This document shows, in pieces, positions 24,001 through 34,930 of a DNA stretch of 64,000 nt. Both the position numbers and the translations under genes were made by a program. Source of the DNA: Lepidodermella squamata (lineage: Eukaryota; Gastrotricha); assembly GCA_047495785.1 (NCBI GenBank), contig JBLDXI010000046.1:1054001-1118000 (forward strand), read 5' to 3'. The notes under the pieces are model-generated. The model saw only the letters and a program-made list of their open reading frames with translations, searched no databases and was not told where the DNA came from. The first letter of the stretch is position 1, and the number at the start of each line of letters is the position of its first letter.

Positions 24001-24696
24001 TCAATGCCGTCGTCTACAATTGAAACAACAACGTTCTTCCCAGTGTAGCCCGCTAGCCAAGCAGCTTTCACATTCATATCATAACCTCCTCGTGCACCGT
24101 TCAACTGTGAGGAAGGTAAACGAAGATTAATGAGGTCAATAAATCCTATCAGTCAACTTACCACATACCACGATTTAGGCCAGAGGGCGTCATTAAAGGT
24201 AAGATCACTGGCGGAAGCACCGCGTTTCACCCGATTTCTGTCATTAGAGCTGAGAGAAACGGCGACAGTACCGCGTTTCCCCCGCTTTTTAGGCACTTGG
24301 CGCTCTGAATATTTCACACCATTGCGTTTCGCCAAGCTTTCAGATATCGCAGCCATCCAGTTCTGACTGTGTTTATGAGCTTCTCGCTTCTTTATGACAT
24401 GGGAAAATTGCGAGATTTTGGCTGCGTCAGGCCACTGACCTTCTAGCAAGTACACATCCAGATTGCCGACCTGGAAAGCGATAAATTCACGGATTGTCCT
24501 AACTGGCCATTAAATAAAAAATTACCCGGCTTATGAAAGCTAGTCCATGATCGCTGGCGAGTCGACGAGCGGCCTCCTCGCCACCATCGATAGCGACCGC
24601 CCACTGATGAACCCTCTTGATCTCTGACGAATATGTAGGCAGCACTTGACAGAGACTGCAAAACAGTAATAAGGCTGTGAAATACCTCAACATCAT
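21094..24696 (-). CDS. Furin-type proprotein convertase paralogue 1, probable catalytically dead copy
   Basis: Five exons: 24526-24696, 24162-24470, 23363-24104, 21659-22714 and 21094-21341. Phases agree, giving about 841 aa. Order: signal peptide, convertase pro-domain (WAVAIDGGEEAARRLA, autocleavage-like RVKR), S8 subtilase domain, P domain, furin-like cysteine repeats (CAACAANCTTC type) and a C-terminal hydrophobic anchor. The Asp motif (VDDGIEKDHPD) and Ser motif (GTSASAAMA) are present. The His motif reads NHQGTRC, so Gln sits where paralogue 2 has the catalytic His. The oxyanion motif reads ASGIGG instead of ASGNGG. The frame is open, so it may be a pseudoenzyme or an early pseudogene. 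Its 3' exons are duplicated downstream. Confidence 0.8.
22715..23362. other. Intron 3 of furin-like paralogue 1
   Basis: A 648-bp intron between the catalytic-domain exons. It aligns in part with intron 3 of paralogue 2 (31040-31724). Shared phrases include GAAATTCCAAAACTTGGCACTAG in diverged form and a block near 23030 versus 31500. No gene inside. Confidence 0.5.
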
Positions 24697-25401
24697 ACAA
24701 TCTAAAATGGAATATGATTATTATGATCCATGTAAGCCAGAGCAAAGAATGTATAAAGTTGGTCAGCTCTGATTCTTAAATATCTTTGTCCACTGTCTCT
24801 ATACATATTTGCGTTCTCCCCAAAAACTGGCTAAATGAGGAGGATTGAATCGGGCACACTTCCTACTGAAAACTGTAGCTTCGAAATGGGGCTCTGACGA
24901 TTCATATTGTCGTCACTTCCGCAACTGAGAAGTATTAAAAACAGGATGCGTCAAAAGCGCGCAAAAATCTTCATTTTGAGGGAAAATAGACGTCAGCATG
25001 CATCCAACTTTCTACAACAAAAACTATTACGCTTTTTGCGTGTATGCTGTTCACGTTGGAAACCGTGCTGCATATGGGTTTAACGTGCCAACTTTATATT
25101 ACTCATGTGTGACCCAAATGTGACGAGTGTCAAAGTATCCAAGCCTTAAGAAGTTCGATATTTTTCATGTAAGTAAATATGTATATGAGGTTATTTCTGA
25201 AACTCAGATGAGTAATAATTTTTCTGACCGGCCCGCTCTCAAACCATTTTGTTGAAATTTTGATCTCACCTGAGCAAATGATGAATCAGCTGAATTTTCG
25301 ACCTCATTCGTGGGCCATTCGTTTTCTGCTGTTCGCTCCTTTTTCTCTGCTCGAAAACCAACGACATGCCAATAAGATGACACACTTGCCCCACTTCCGG
25401 C
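24697..25401. other. 5' flank of furin-like paralogue 1
   Basis: No ORF of note. Parts match the 5' flank of paralogue 2 at 33240-33620 (shared TGTCGTCACTTCCGC, GAAGTATT, and AAGTTCGATATTTTT blocks). The duplicated block therefore extends about 500 bp upstream of the start codons and may include the promoter. Confidence 0.5.
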
Positions 25402-25690
25402 TCACCTGGTATACCTGCTCACGAAGCTCGAATGTTTCAAATTCTCAGTATGGACGATAAGGCACCCCTCGAAGTACAAAGCTCCGCAATCAGGCGTCGA
25501 TTTGTCCGGATCGGAGAAAATCGGAGCACTTTTCAAAGCCTCCGCAGATCGCGCTAAAACCATGTCGCGAGATAGAGCTTGAGTCGTCATATGAATTATC
25601 GTATATAAGGGATCATATAATAATCACCTTGGAAATAACTTCTTGGGATCTCTGAAATAGGATTCTATAGGATCCAAGACCAATACAGCA
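25402..25690 (-). pseudogene. RING/ankyrin family fragment (B-box exon and RING tail)
   Basis: 25402-25600 resembles the B-box exon of copy C but has lost several zinc ligands; the CDHC knuckle is missing. 25600-25680 aligns with the following intron and the 3' end of the RING exon of copy C. The match stops abruptly near 25680, where furin-flank sequence begins. A truncated, non-functional fragment. Confidence 0.65.
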
Positions 25691-25975
25691 GTGAAAATTA
25701 TCCCGATCCGGCGGTCCGAAGTTGATCGCAACGAGGTGGCAAAGAATCCATTGCCGAAATCGATTATGATTTAAGTTGATCCCAGCAAGCATCAAACTCC
25801 ACTTCGGCTTAGCTTCCACCAAATGCGTAGGCTGGGTTTGCCGGTCTGGACTGGTTTGGCAATATTTTTCAAACTTCTTTATTAATTTCCTAAACCAATT
25901 ACAATAGCCTGTTCATAATATTATATTTTGCAGCAACAATTATGGATTGAGTGATGAAATTCAGACTTGAAACTC
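25691..25975. other. Repeat of furin-gene 3' flank
   Basis: About 25670-25810 resembles 17535-17700 (shared GATCCAAGAC, GGTTCGAAGTTGA-like and CCAGC(C)AGCATC phrases). The rest is AT-rich with no visible gene. Confidence 0.4.
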
Positions 25976-26757
25976 GAAAATGCCATGTTTCTCAAATATT
26001 GTAACAACTTTCGAGAGTTCATGGCGTTTGGCTAGGGTCAAATGCGTCAGACCACATCCACACTGAATTTTCGCCACATCAAAGCCATTATCCAGGAAAT
26101 ACGAAACACCTTCCTCCCAGCCATTTTTAACAGCAATGTACTTGGAATATTTTCAATCAATCACATCGGGTCGTTCGCCTCTCTCAAGAAAGAGCTTGAT
26201 CTTATCCAACCTGTAGTCACGAGTCGCCAGAATCATGGCAGATCGGCCTGAATTATCACCTACGTTCAGTGGGGCTTTGAAATCTTCGATCAAAACTCGT
26301 ACCATCTCAGCTGAATCGCTGTATTTTGCGGCAAAATGAAGCGCGAAGAACCCAGTTGTTGAACAAAGCTTCGATTTCGCCAATCCTAGGTCGAATTTCA
26401 AAATCGTACGTACCATGTTGATATCAGAGTTTTTAATAGCTTCTTGCAGGCCACGGCACATCCCAGAGTCGTTACCTTCGTCTTTAGTCGACTGTAGAAA
26501 AAAATCGACGATTTCAGCTTCGAAAGTCATCGCAAGATTAGTGTTCTTGTTCACGCATCCTTACGCAAATGTCAGCTGCTCGAGTTTCCAGTTTCGACTT
26601 TAACTTGGTCATCTCTTCAGAAAAGTCCACCTCAAAAGCAGAGCGATGAAGTTTTTTATTCGGTTGTTCGCTTTCTCGACTTCGGCATCGATATATTTCA
26701 GCCAGCCGTCAAGCTTACTTCTATCCGTAACAGTTAAATGATGTTCAATTGTCTGTA
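25976..26757 (-). pseudogene. RING/ankyrin family pseudogene (ankyrin and coiled-coil exons)
   Basis: 26153-26554 encodes recognisable ankyrin repeats close to copy B (FFALHFAAKYSDSAEMVRVL). The frame is broken near 26145, so the final repeat (25978-26140) lies in another frame. 26560-26757 keeps part of the coiled-coil exon, fused almost directly to the ankyrin part with the linker exon missing. No RING or B-box exon sits in the expected upstream place. Confidence 0.75.
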
Positions 26758-26904
26758 AAAATTGAAGATACATGCGTTTATACAAGGGTGGCGAGAAATA
26801 AAAATATTAAAAAGGGCCTCCGCCTTAATTTTCCTGAATTTTTTCGACTGTGATGAATGCATGATTTTATAAATCGGCAGTCTGATTACCTGTTCTCAGA
26901 GCTT

Positions 26905-28055
26905 GTTCTCGAGAATGAAGCTTCGAGAGACGCGCAAAACGCGGAAATTGTTCCTATTGATTCTTCCAAGTGTTTGTCAGCGTACTCGAGAAGGTTTGGT
27001 TCATTAGAAATATCAGCAATGTGTTTTGCAATCTAAAAAAAAATAATTATCAAGTTGACATTCCAGAAAAAATGCATATATTAAAATTAAAGTGCACATC
27101 GGCGAGATGGATTGCTATAGAACTCGAAAATATTTTGTGAATTGTTTAGAAGAAATTTAATCCGACCCGGTAAAAACCGAACAATTATCGAACCAGTTAC
27201 CGTCGGGGTTTTCAGGGTTTCTTACAGTACATTTCTTCGGTAAAATCGTGAATAAACGATGGAAGATCTTGATTTCAGTGGGGCTTCAGTGGGCTTGATT
27301 TCATAAAATTCGTCCCAATTCCAAATTTCAAAATTTCAAATACTCCGGGATCGCAATTCTTCTATTAGGACTGAAAGAAAAACGCCACCTGAAAAATTAC
27401 CATTTTACGCAAAGAAATGATTTCCTGTCTCATGCGCTCGGCATGAAAATACCGACATCCTTCGCAAAAGTTTTTATCGCAATGCGGGCATTTGGTTGGT
27501 GTTGCTGAAGACGACAGATGGATGCATTCGTCTGAACGAGCTGAGTCGACATCATCGGATAGTTTCAGGTTCTTGAAGCTACAACGGCACCTTTCAGCGA
27601 AATGTTACGAGGCAAACCTGGAAAATGGTTAAACATATTTTAACTAATATCGAGGCACCAAAACCAGAACTATAGCACCACATTTTCCGATCATTAGCGA
27701 TTTTGTTTTGGAATGAAAATTCCCAACATTTTGTGTTCAATGAGTATTTAATGTTCGCCCCACAACTAGCTTATATAAGAAAAGATAACCTTTTACGCCA
27801 TCCTGAGGAACCATCGAAAACGATCGACATTCCGGGCATTCCAGCGGTGATTTTTCAGGCTTTGGTTCCAATATCTGTGTCAAACAATTTGTGCAACACG
27901 AATGTCCACAAGCCGGCAAAACTCGCGGATCATCGTAAAATTCGTGGCATATCGAACACGTTAATGACTGGACAAAATAGAATGCTGAATTTTCTTTTGC
28001 AAAAATGAAACCTTACAAGTTGAAGGTTGCTAATGGGCAACGAAGGCGCAGCCAT
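26905..28055 (-). pseudogene. RING/B-box family pseudogene related to copy D
   Basis: Exon 1 (28017-28055, MAAPSLPISNLQL) and the 178-bp RING exon (27790-27967, C3HC4 intact) are preserved. The B-box exon (27401-27617) is 217 bp instead of 248 bp, a difference that is not a multiple of three, so the frame is lost. The coiled-coil exon survives only as a short piece (about 26905-27035), and no ankyrin exon follows. A MITE fragment lies in the intron at about 27140-27290. A truncated RING-only product is conceivable but unlikely. Confidence 0.75.
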
Positions 28056-28757
28056 TTCTTTGTAATTTGATAGAAATATCTAGCAAACAATCACTCATTG
28101 AAGCAATACAAATTCCAAAAGTTGAAATTGTAACGAGTGTGCACTCAGTGTGGTGCCAGATGTAACATGTGTGTCGCGTGCGGCCTCGCGCCTCGCGCCT
28201 CGCCCTTCAGTTTTAAACACAGGCATAGCTTACTAGTCAGCATAGCTCGTAACATGGTCTACATTTTGATACATTGAGCAAGATTGGGATATTTTTTCTG
28301 ATTTTCAGGAGTGTTCAAAATGCCAGCAAGGTGAATTTGCATTAAATTGGAACACAAGCACAGTTCACTAGTCTTTGATCTTTCCTCAGCTAAACCACGT
28401 GGGCGTGGTGCCCGTGCTCTCGGCAGATATTCTAGAATGAAACCTTCAGCTTTTTTATCGATGAAGGTTGAGATTTCTTTTCTAAAATTCCTGGAAAATC
28501 AGAAAAAATCTTCCATGCGCGATCTCAGTATCAACATGTGGACCATGATGCCAGGACAGTCAAAATCAGTAAACTGCTTCAATTTAAAATTCATTAACGG
28601 TTTTAATTACGCTTATTTGACGAGGTAAGTCTCATTTCCTTCGCTTCTTTATGTTTTGGGGTTCTTCAACTTAGGTTCTAGAAGGCTATAGGGAGCGAGT
28701 CCACCTCCCATCTCTCGTCCTGGTCCCCTTACAACCGCGTAAGCGAACACGGAGTGT
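28056..28757. other. Gene-free stretch
   Basis: It contains a short GC-rich repeat (CCTCGCGCCTCGCGCCTCGCC at about 28180-28205) and one 93-codon open frame that I do not trust. Nothing else recognised. Confidence 0.35.
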
Positions 28758-28836
28758 GTGTCGGCCATGGTGGCTCAAAGGTTAGAGCCGTGCCTTCTCA
28801 GAAAGGCAGCCCGGGTTCAATCCCCGGGTACGACAC
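28758..28836 (+). tRNA. tRNA-like Pol III unit (tRNA pseudogene or SINE head), TCA anticodon position
   Basis: The cloverleaf can be drawn: an acceptor GTGTCGG/ACGACAC with six of seven pairs, a D-arm stem GGCTC/GAGCC, an anticodon stem TGCCT/AGGCA with the 7-nt loop TCTCAGA, and a T arm CCGGG/CCCGG with loop TTCAATC. An A-box-like TGGCTCAAAGG and B-box GGTTCAATCCC are present, and TTTT follows directly. The loop lacks the invariant U33, and the anticodon position reads TCA, so a functional tRNA is doubtful. It lies at the edge of the duplicated furin flank. Confidence 0.45.
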
Positions 28837-28864
28837 TTTTCGAGCACTCGTGTAGCGCGTTACA

Positions 28865-29354
28865 ACGGCAAACCGGGCTGCGTTCATCTAAACTTGTGAT
28901 TTGGATATCAATCGTCGGAGGCTGCTGATCTCGTTACTTTCCCGAGGCGGTTCAAAGGTTCCATTTCTTATTAGGATCGTCACCTGGGCGGTTTCCGCAA
29001 AAGACTAGAAAAGCGAGTTAAATACCAGATTCCCACGTCATTGAGCCAGTCATTCGGCATAGCTACGACGAACGCTGACAAACAGGATTATTTGGCACTC
29101 GGCACCACAGAGACCAGTCAGGGGCTTGTCGCTTTGTAATGTCTTTAACTTTCGTTGAATCATTTATTTGTTTGGTTGTAACCAAATTATTTTAAAATAG
29201 ATTCTTGAATATAAAAAATTGTTAGCTGAAAGCATTGTATAAAGCGGTTAGACAAATAGCAAATTAACATGGCATTTCAATCTATAGGGTTTCCCACATC
29301 TGATTCTCCATATGCCCCAATTTGCTGCTTTTCCTCGACTTTTTGTACTCACCT
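28865..29354. repeat. 3' flank of furin-like paralogue 2, shared with paralogue 1
   Basis: It aligns with 17734-18270 (and hence 20553-21090). This marks the downstream limit of the furin duplication near the tRNA-like unit. No gene. Confidence 0.6.
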
Positions 29355-32300
29355 TCATTCAAAAAGCAAGAGAATGACAATTAGAGCGGCGAAGACCGAT
29401 ATCGCTGCGCTATTAGTTCTATCGATTCTAGACCACATACTGCGGTTCTTAACCGCGTTTTTCACACGGGACGGATTACAAGTGCCGTTTTGTAAGTACA
29501 TCGCATCTGAGCATGAAGTGCAGTCTTGGTCGGTGTCACCAGCGCAATTTCGGCAAGATACGTGGCACGGCGCACAGCCCCAAAACAGCTTGCCGTAGAA
29601 TCCTAAATTAAATCGCAAAACAATCCATATAGATAGCCTCAAATTGCGAATTTTGAAATTGAATTTTGACCATTTCTACGTCTTAAGTCGTTTAAACCAG
29701 TGCTTCTTGTCGAAATTTTTCCGTGACCCCACCGAAAGTCGCAACCCACCGATTTTTAGATCATCAGCCTTGATTTGGACATGAAATTTTTTTCGGATAT
29801 TGAACCAGAATGCCAACGGTTTCTCTAGCCTACAAAAATCCTCTTGATTCGTGAACAAACCAAATTTCAACACAATTCGCGACATTTTATCGTTCCCCTT
29901 AAGGCGACCATTTGAAACTGAGAATAAATGACTTTTCTCGAAAAGTAAAGCAATTTTCCACCTTTATCTAAGGAAAAAAGAGTTTAGCGTACCTTGCGGG
30001 CACTGACTTGAAGGACACTTGTCACACGCCGATTTCGCATTGTCCAAGCAATAGCCACGCGGACATTCGCGTAGACACGCTGAACGGTTCGGCGATAGAA
30101 ACAGGCCGTTTTGGCACGACGCACAGCTTTCTAGCGACGCGCAGTTCATACAATTCGCTGCACAGGCGATGCACGTTTTTGCCGTTTCATTCCTGAAAAA
30201 CTGCGGCAGGCACGTCGAAACGCATACGCCAGCGTCGGTTTTGTAATTTCTGCACTTTTTACATTCGGCAGCTGAGGAGCCGGTACAGCCAAGGCCGGAA
30301 ACGCATTCAGGGTGGCATATCATACTGGTGATACCCGTATATTGCGGTACATCTTTCGGCATTGTTACGTTGTCCTTCCGGTTCAAAGTCGAGGATTCCG
30401 GCGCGAATTCGGTTCCATATAAAACGAGGCGCCACGATTTGAAAGTGCCGCCACTCGGCCCGAAACCCTGTTTAACAATCTCCAGTTTCCACTTCCCATT
30501 CGGCGATTCGCCCCAAAAGTGGACAGACATAAATGGCCACTCTTTAAATTCGCCCCGATCTCGATCACGCGGCCTCCAAGGCATCAATTGTGATCGAGTT
30601 CCTGACGGGCTGGTTAGATATATTTCTAAATAGCCACGTGGTGAATATTCGATTGATATTTGAGCCTGGACATGCTCTAAATATCGAATATTGTCCGAAG
30701 ACCCGGCACACCCGTCGACATTAGCCTCTAAAACCAGTGGCATATTCCCAGTAATGGCGCGCCGTTGTTCATCCATATGAGGTACGCACAATTTTTGCGA
30801 AGGCACAGTTTTCCATTTCTCAGCTAGCCGCACCATTGCGAGGCCGTCCATAAGGCCGTAACCGTATTTTGTGCTCACGTTACGCCCGATGCCGTTTGTT
30901 ATCCAGTTTCCGTCGTACAACGGCTCAGTTCGCGATGTTTCGATGACAATGTGCTGAACATCGCGCCAGGTGAGTTGAGGATTTGCTTCCAGTGCTAGGG
31001 CGATCATGCCGCTGGCCATTGGAGCTGATGCGGATGTACCTAAAAGGCAAAATGACAAGGTGGTAGGGGGAGAAGTTCCAAAACTTGGCACTAGAAACGT
31101 ATCATGAATTCGAGAGGGAAAAGTAAGTAAAAACCTTCAATCAAGATATCATCGTGACAGTTATGCTAACTTTATAAAAAAATGCGTTACCTGGCAAGGG
31201 GAGAAATTCCAAAACTTGGCACTAGAACTGTAAATAAAGACCTTCGTCCTATGGTAAGCTATGCTAAGCATAAATACCACCTGACGAATACAGCCCAAGT
31301 TTCGGGAGAGCTCATCGCGAACTCAATCACGATTTCACACTCAAATGAGAATTTTCGAGCAAGGCTTAATTCAGCTTGGTTATTACATTATTCCTTATTC
31401 CTCGCTTGGCGAAATCTCCAAAAATCTCCAATTGAATCCATTTTTTGCACAGTAGTGGTAACGGAGAACGCTTTCTTGAAAAACAATCAGCTTTCCATTT
31501 GGATCTCGGAGCCCCGTGGGTCCCGGAAAATGGGTGCAGAATAGCACCTATAATCGGATTTCGGAGCCACCTGGCAATAAATGCAAATCTTGGCTTTTGG
31601 CAAATATTTCTTCACTACACTCGTAAAGATGGTCAAGAGCATGAGCCGCCGATAAAGAAAGTTTAAGAGGGGACATTTTAAGACATTGAGAAAACTGTGT
31701 TATCTTCTTCAATTTTTTCGTTACCTGTATGCCTTTCCGTACAACCGTGGTGTAAATCTGTAGTCACAACTTTTCGATCTCTAATCTCGTCGCCAGAACT
31801 GTAAGTCGTCGCAATTGTTGACGCGCATTCCTCCAAGTACCATGGTGCAACACCATGCTCCGTCGCACTGCTGATCGAGAGCGTGTAAATCGAATTCGCG
31901 AAGCCATCACACGCACATGAGTCCCAATTAATTCCACCATTTCCAGACGCCCAAACAAAAATATTGCCTTTCCCACCGCGGCCATATAACACTCCTTGGA
32001 GGAAAGCTTCCATCGCAAGAATTCCAGGCCCATCAACCGCCGTTCCGTTATCATCAGGGCCCCAACTAGCGGAGTAAATATCGATGTGTTGTCGGTTCAA
32101 AGAAAGGGAAGCAGCCTCGACAGCGCCGGTGGTAATACCGCCGTCTAACATGCGAATTCCACCTATTTTGGCGTTGAAAGCCACGCCAACCGTGCACATG
32201 CTGTTGTTAGCAACAGCGGCTACTTGACCAGCGCAACGAGTTCCGTGATTATGTGAATCAAATATATCGTAAAAAGGAGTAGGATCATCATCGTCGTTGA

Positions 32301-33059
32301 CAAAGTCGCGACTAGCTTGCGGGTCGTAATTAGGTGCTATGTCTGGGTGGCTCTTCTCAATGCCCTCGTCCAAAATTGTAACGACAACGTTCTTCCCAGT
32401 GTAGCCCGCTAGCCATGCAGCTCTCACATTCATATCATAACCTCCTTTTGCACCGTTCAGCTAAGATAAACCAAGACGATCGAGGTCATAATTCAAAGTT
32501 AGCTCCTATCAGTCAACTTACCAAATACCACGATTTGGGCCACTTAGAGTCATTAAAGCTGAGATCACTGGTGTTAGTACCGCGTTTCACCCGATTTCTG
32601 TCATTAAAGCTAAGATCATCGGCGACAGTACCGCGTTTCCCAAGCTTTTTAGGCACTTGGCGCTCTGAATATTTCACACCACTGCGTTTCGCCAAGTTCT
32701 CCGATATCGCAGCCATCCAGCTCTGACTGTGTTTATGAGCTTCTCGCCTTTTGATGACATGGGAAAATTGCGAGATTTTATCTGCCTCAGGCCACTGACC
32801 TTCTAACAAATACACATCAAGACTGCCGACCTGAAGAGCGAAGAATTCACGGATTGTGCAATAGGTCTTAAAATATTACCTGGCTCTTGAACTCTAGTCC
32901 ATGTTCGCGGGCCAGTCGTCGAGCAGCCTCCTCGCCTCCATCGATAGCGACCGCCCACTGATGAACCTTCTTGATCTCGTCGATCGAATATGAATATGCA
33001 GGCAGCACTTGGCAAAGACTGCAAAATAATAATAGCACTGTGAAAATTCTCAACATCAC
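29355..33059 (-). CDS. Furin-type proprotein convertase paralogue 2 (subtilisin-like, membrane-anchored)
   Basis: Five exons: 32880-33059, 32522-32830, 31725-32460, 29993-31039 and 29355-29602, giving about 839 aa. Order: signal peptide (FTVLLLFCSLCQVLPAYS), pro-domain ending RVKR, S8 domain with Asp (ILDEGIEKSHPD), His (HNHGTRCAG), oxyanion Asn (ASGNGG) and Ser (GTSASAPMA), P domain (GESPNGKWKLEIV), furin-like cysteine repeats, and a C-terminal hydrophobic segment with a very short cytosolic tail. By family knowledge it cleaves secreted precursors after basic motifs in the secretory pathway. One oddity is Glu after the catalytic Asp, where furins usually have a second Asp. Exon sizes match paralogue 1. 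Confidence 0.85.
31040..31724. other. Intron 3 of furin-like paralogue 2
   Basis: A 685-bp intron with an internal duplication. The phrase GAGAAATTCCAAAACTTGGCACTAGAA near 31200 repeats the exon-edge sequence near 31075. No gene inside. Confidence 0.5.
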
Positions 33060-34930
33060 ACAATCTACAATGAAATATGATTAATATGAAGGACGTGTAA
33101 GCCAATAGCAAAGATAGCCTAAATATGGACAGAAATTTGGACAGAAATATACGCAGCTAACTAAGTATATGGACTATACTGACAGACCAAATGGGGAGAA
33201 ATCGGATTAGCCACCCTTCCTAATAACTGCTTAAAACCTTGACTTCAAAAACATGGTCGTCGGCCATTATTCATCTTGTCGTCACTTCCGCGATCAAGAA
33301 GTATTGAAAACGCAAATGCGTCACAAGTGCGCCACAAGTGCGCCAAAATCCCCACTGAGATAATAAATACAGACCACGCCAAGCACGCCAAGCACGTAAA
33401 AAACTTTGCCGTAACAATAAACGAGAAAAACTATTGGGCTTTTACGCTGTTACATGGTTACTTTACTACACATAATGACTTGAATGTGACGAGTGACGAG
33501 TAACGAAGTATCTTAGCATTAGGAAGTTCGATATTTTTTATGTAGGTGACATGCGGGTGACTAATACTGAAACTCAGATAAGTCATCATTTTTGACCGAA
33601 ATTTTTCACCCGCTTGCCTTCCTAATCGAATTAGGTTAACTCTCTCCATGGACGAAGACTGGACTTGAATGCTTTTTAATACTGCTTTTTAATAGTTTAA
33701 AGTTTTAACGCTCAATTTTACCATATGAATGTTAAAACTACCCTATTTTACGGATTATGAAACAGTTCCCTGTGTTTGTTTCAAACGGGGTTCAAAGTCC
33801 CGCCTTGTATTTGAGTTCTGCATTTTTTTATTCAAACGACGATTACCCTAAGCCCATTATTCCGGTCCTGCCTAATAGTTCGTTAAATAATACGCTATTC
33901 GTCATAAAAATCGCAATTACGAACCGGAGAAATCGAGGATATCTTTCTCTTCAAGAAATAGCATGTCAATATGCTGAAAAATCGATCCAATCACGTGTTT
34001 CGGCAATTTCTAGCCCAACCAATAGCCAATAGCGATATAGTGGTTCAATCAAGATAGGCGAAATAGCTGAAGGTAGTTTTGCCCGCCCGATTCACAGATT
34101 GCAGAAAACATCCGATTGTGGCAGTGAAATATAATACATCTCGCCAATGAATTATTTTTCTTGTGTCCTGTGTACTTGGGCTACGGAATTTGGGCACGAT
34201 AGAATATCAACTTGACAGGTAACTCGCTATTTCTATCGCGGAAACTGATAAAAGGAAGGAAGTATGATCAAAGATTTGTCATCTCAAAAGCAAAATGTCG
34301 AATATTCCCAGGTCGAAATTTTAGACATAGTAGATATAATTTGAACTCCTGCCAAATGTACGCAATTAAATCATTTTCAGCGTATAATTTACATGTTATC
34401 GATTGATTCAAATTTTCAACACATCTTTATTAACACGCGTTATTTTTCGAAAGAGCGGCATTCGATAGGTATTGAAAATACGTATTCCGCACATCATAAC
34501 TTCTCAAGTCTCAACGATAACAGGTTGATTCAACTTGCAGAGTTGTCGAACTTCGAGCCCTAAAGGGTAGACAGTGTGATTCGCCAAGAAAATTACGCTC
34601 CAACAAATATTTACAAAACAAATATTTCGAAATTGAATTCATCAAATTCATGCAAAGCTTCCTGAGCAGTAATTCTTTGGCCCGCGCGTGACTTGGCTAT
34701 AGGATGAAAACTGTCCGAATGTTTTATTTTTATGTCTTCGCAGACGAGCACTATGTGAGCGTGACAAGAACTCTACACCTCAGCTCTTGACATACGAATG
34801 AGCTAGAATTAAATATAAAGTGATAATTTTGCTTTTCTGGCGAAACCATTAGCGGGAAGGAAGTGTACGACTCTTACACTTCATACCCAACATTTCTCAC
34901 TTCGTCGAAGTTCATCGCCACATTTTCAGC
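33060..34930. other. Long gene-free stretch before the receptor genes
   Basis: 33240-33620 is the shared 5' flank of the furin-like block. The remainder holds only short open frames with no recognisable product, plus AT-rich sequence. I see no RNA gene or transposon end. Confidence 0.4.

Noticed and set aside
28347-28628. 93-codon plus-strand ORF
   Set aside because: No recognisable domain, no paired copy elsewhere, and surrounding sequence looks like intergenic repeat.
29676-29885. 69-codon minus-strand ORF inside the furin-like paralogue 2 gene
   Set aside because: It is wholly within intron 4 and has no partner in paralogue 1.
33757-34032. 91-codon plus-strand ORF
   Set aside because: Composition is mixed, there is no start context or homologous partner, and it lies in the degraded flank before the receptor genes.
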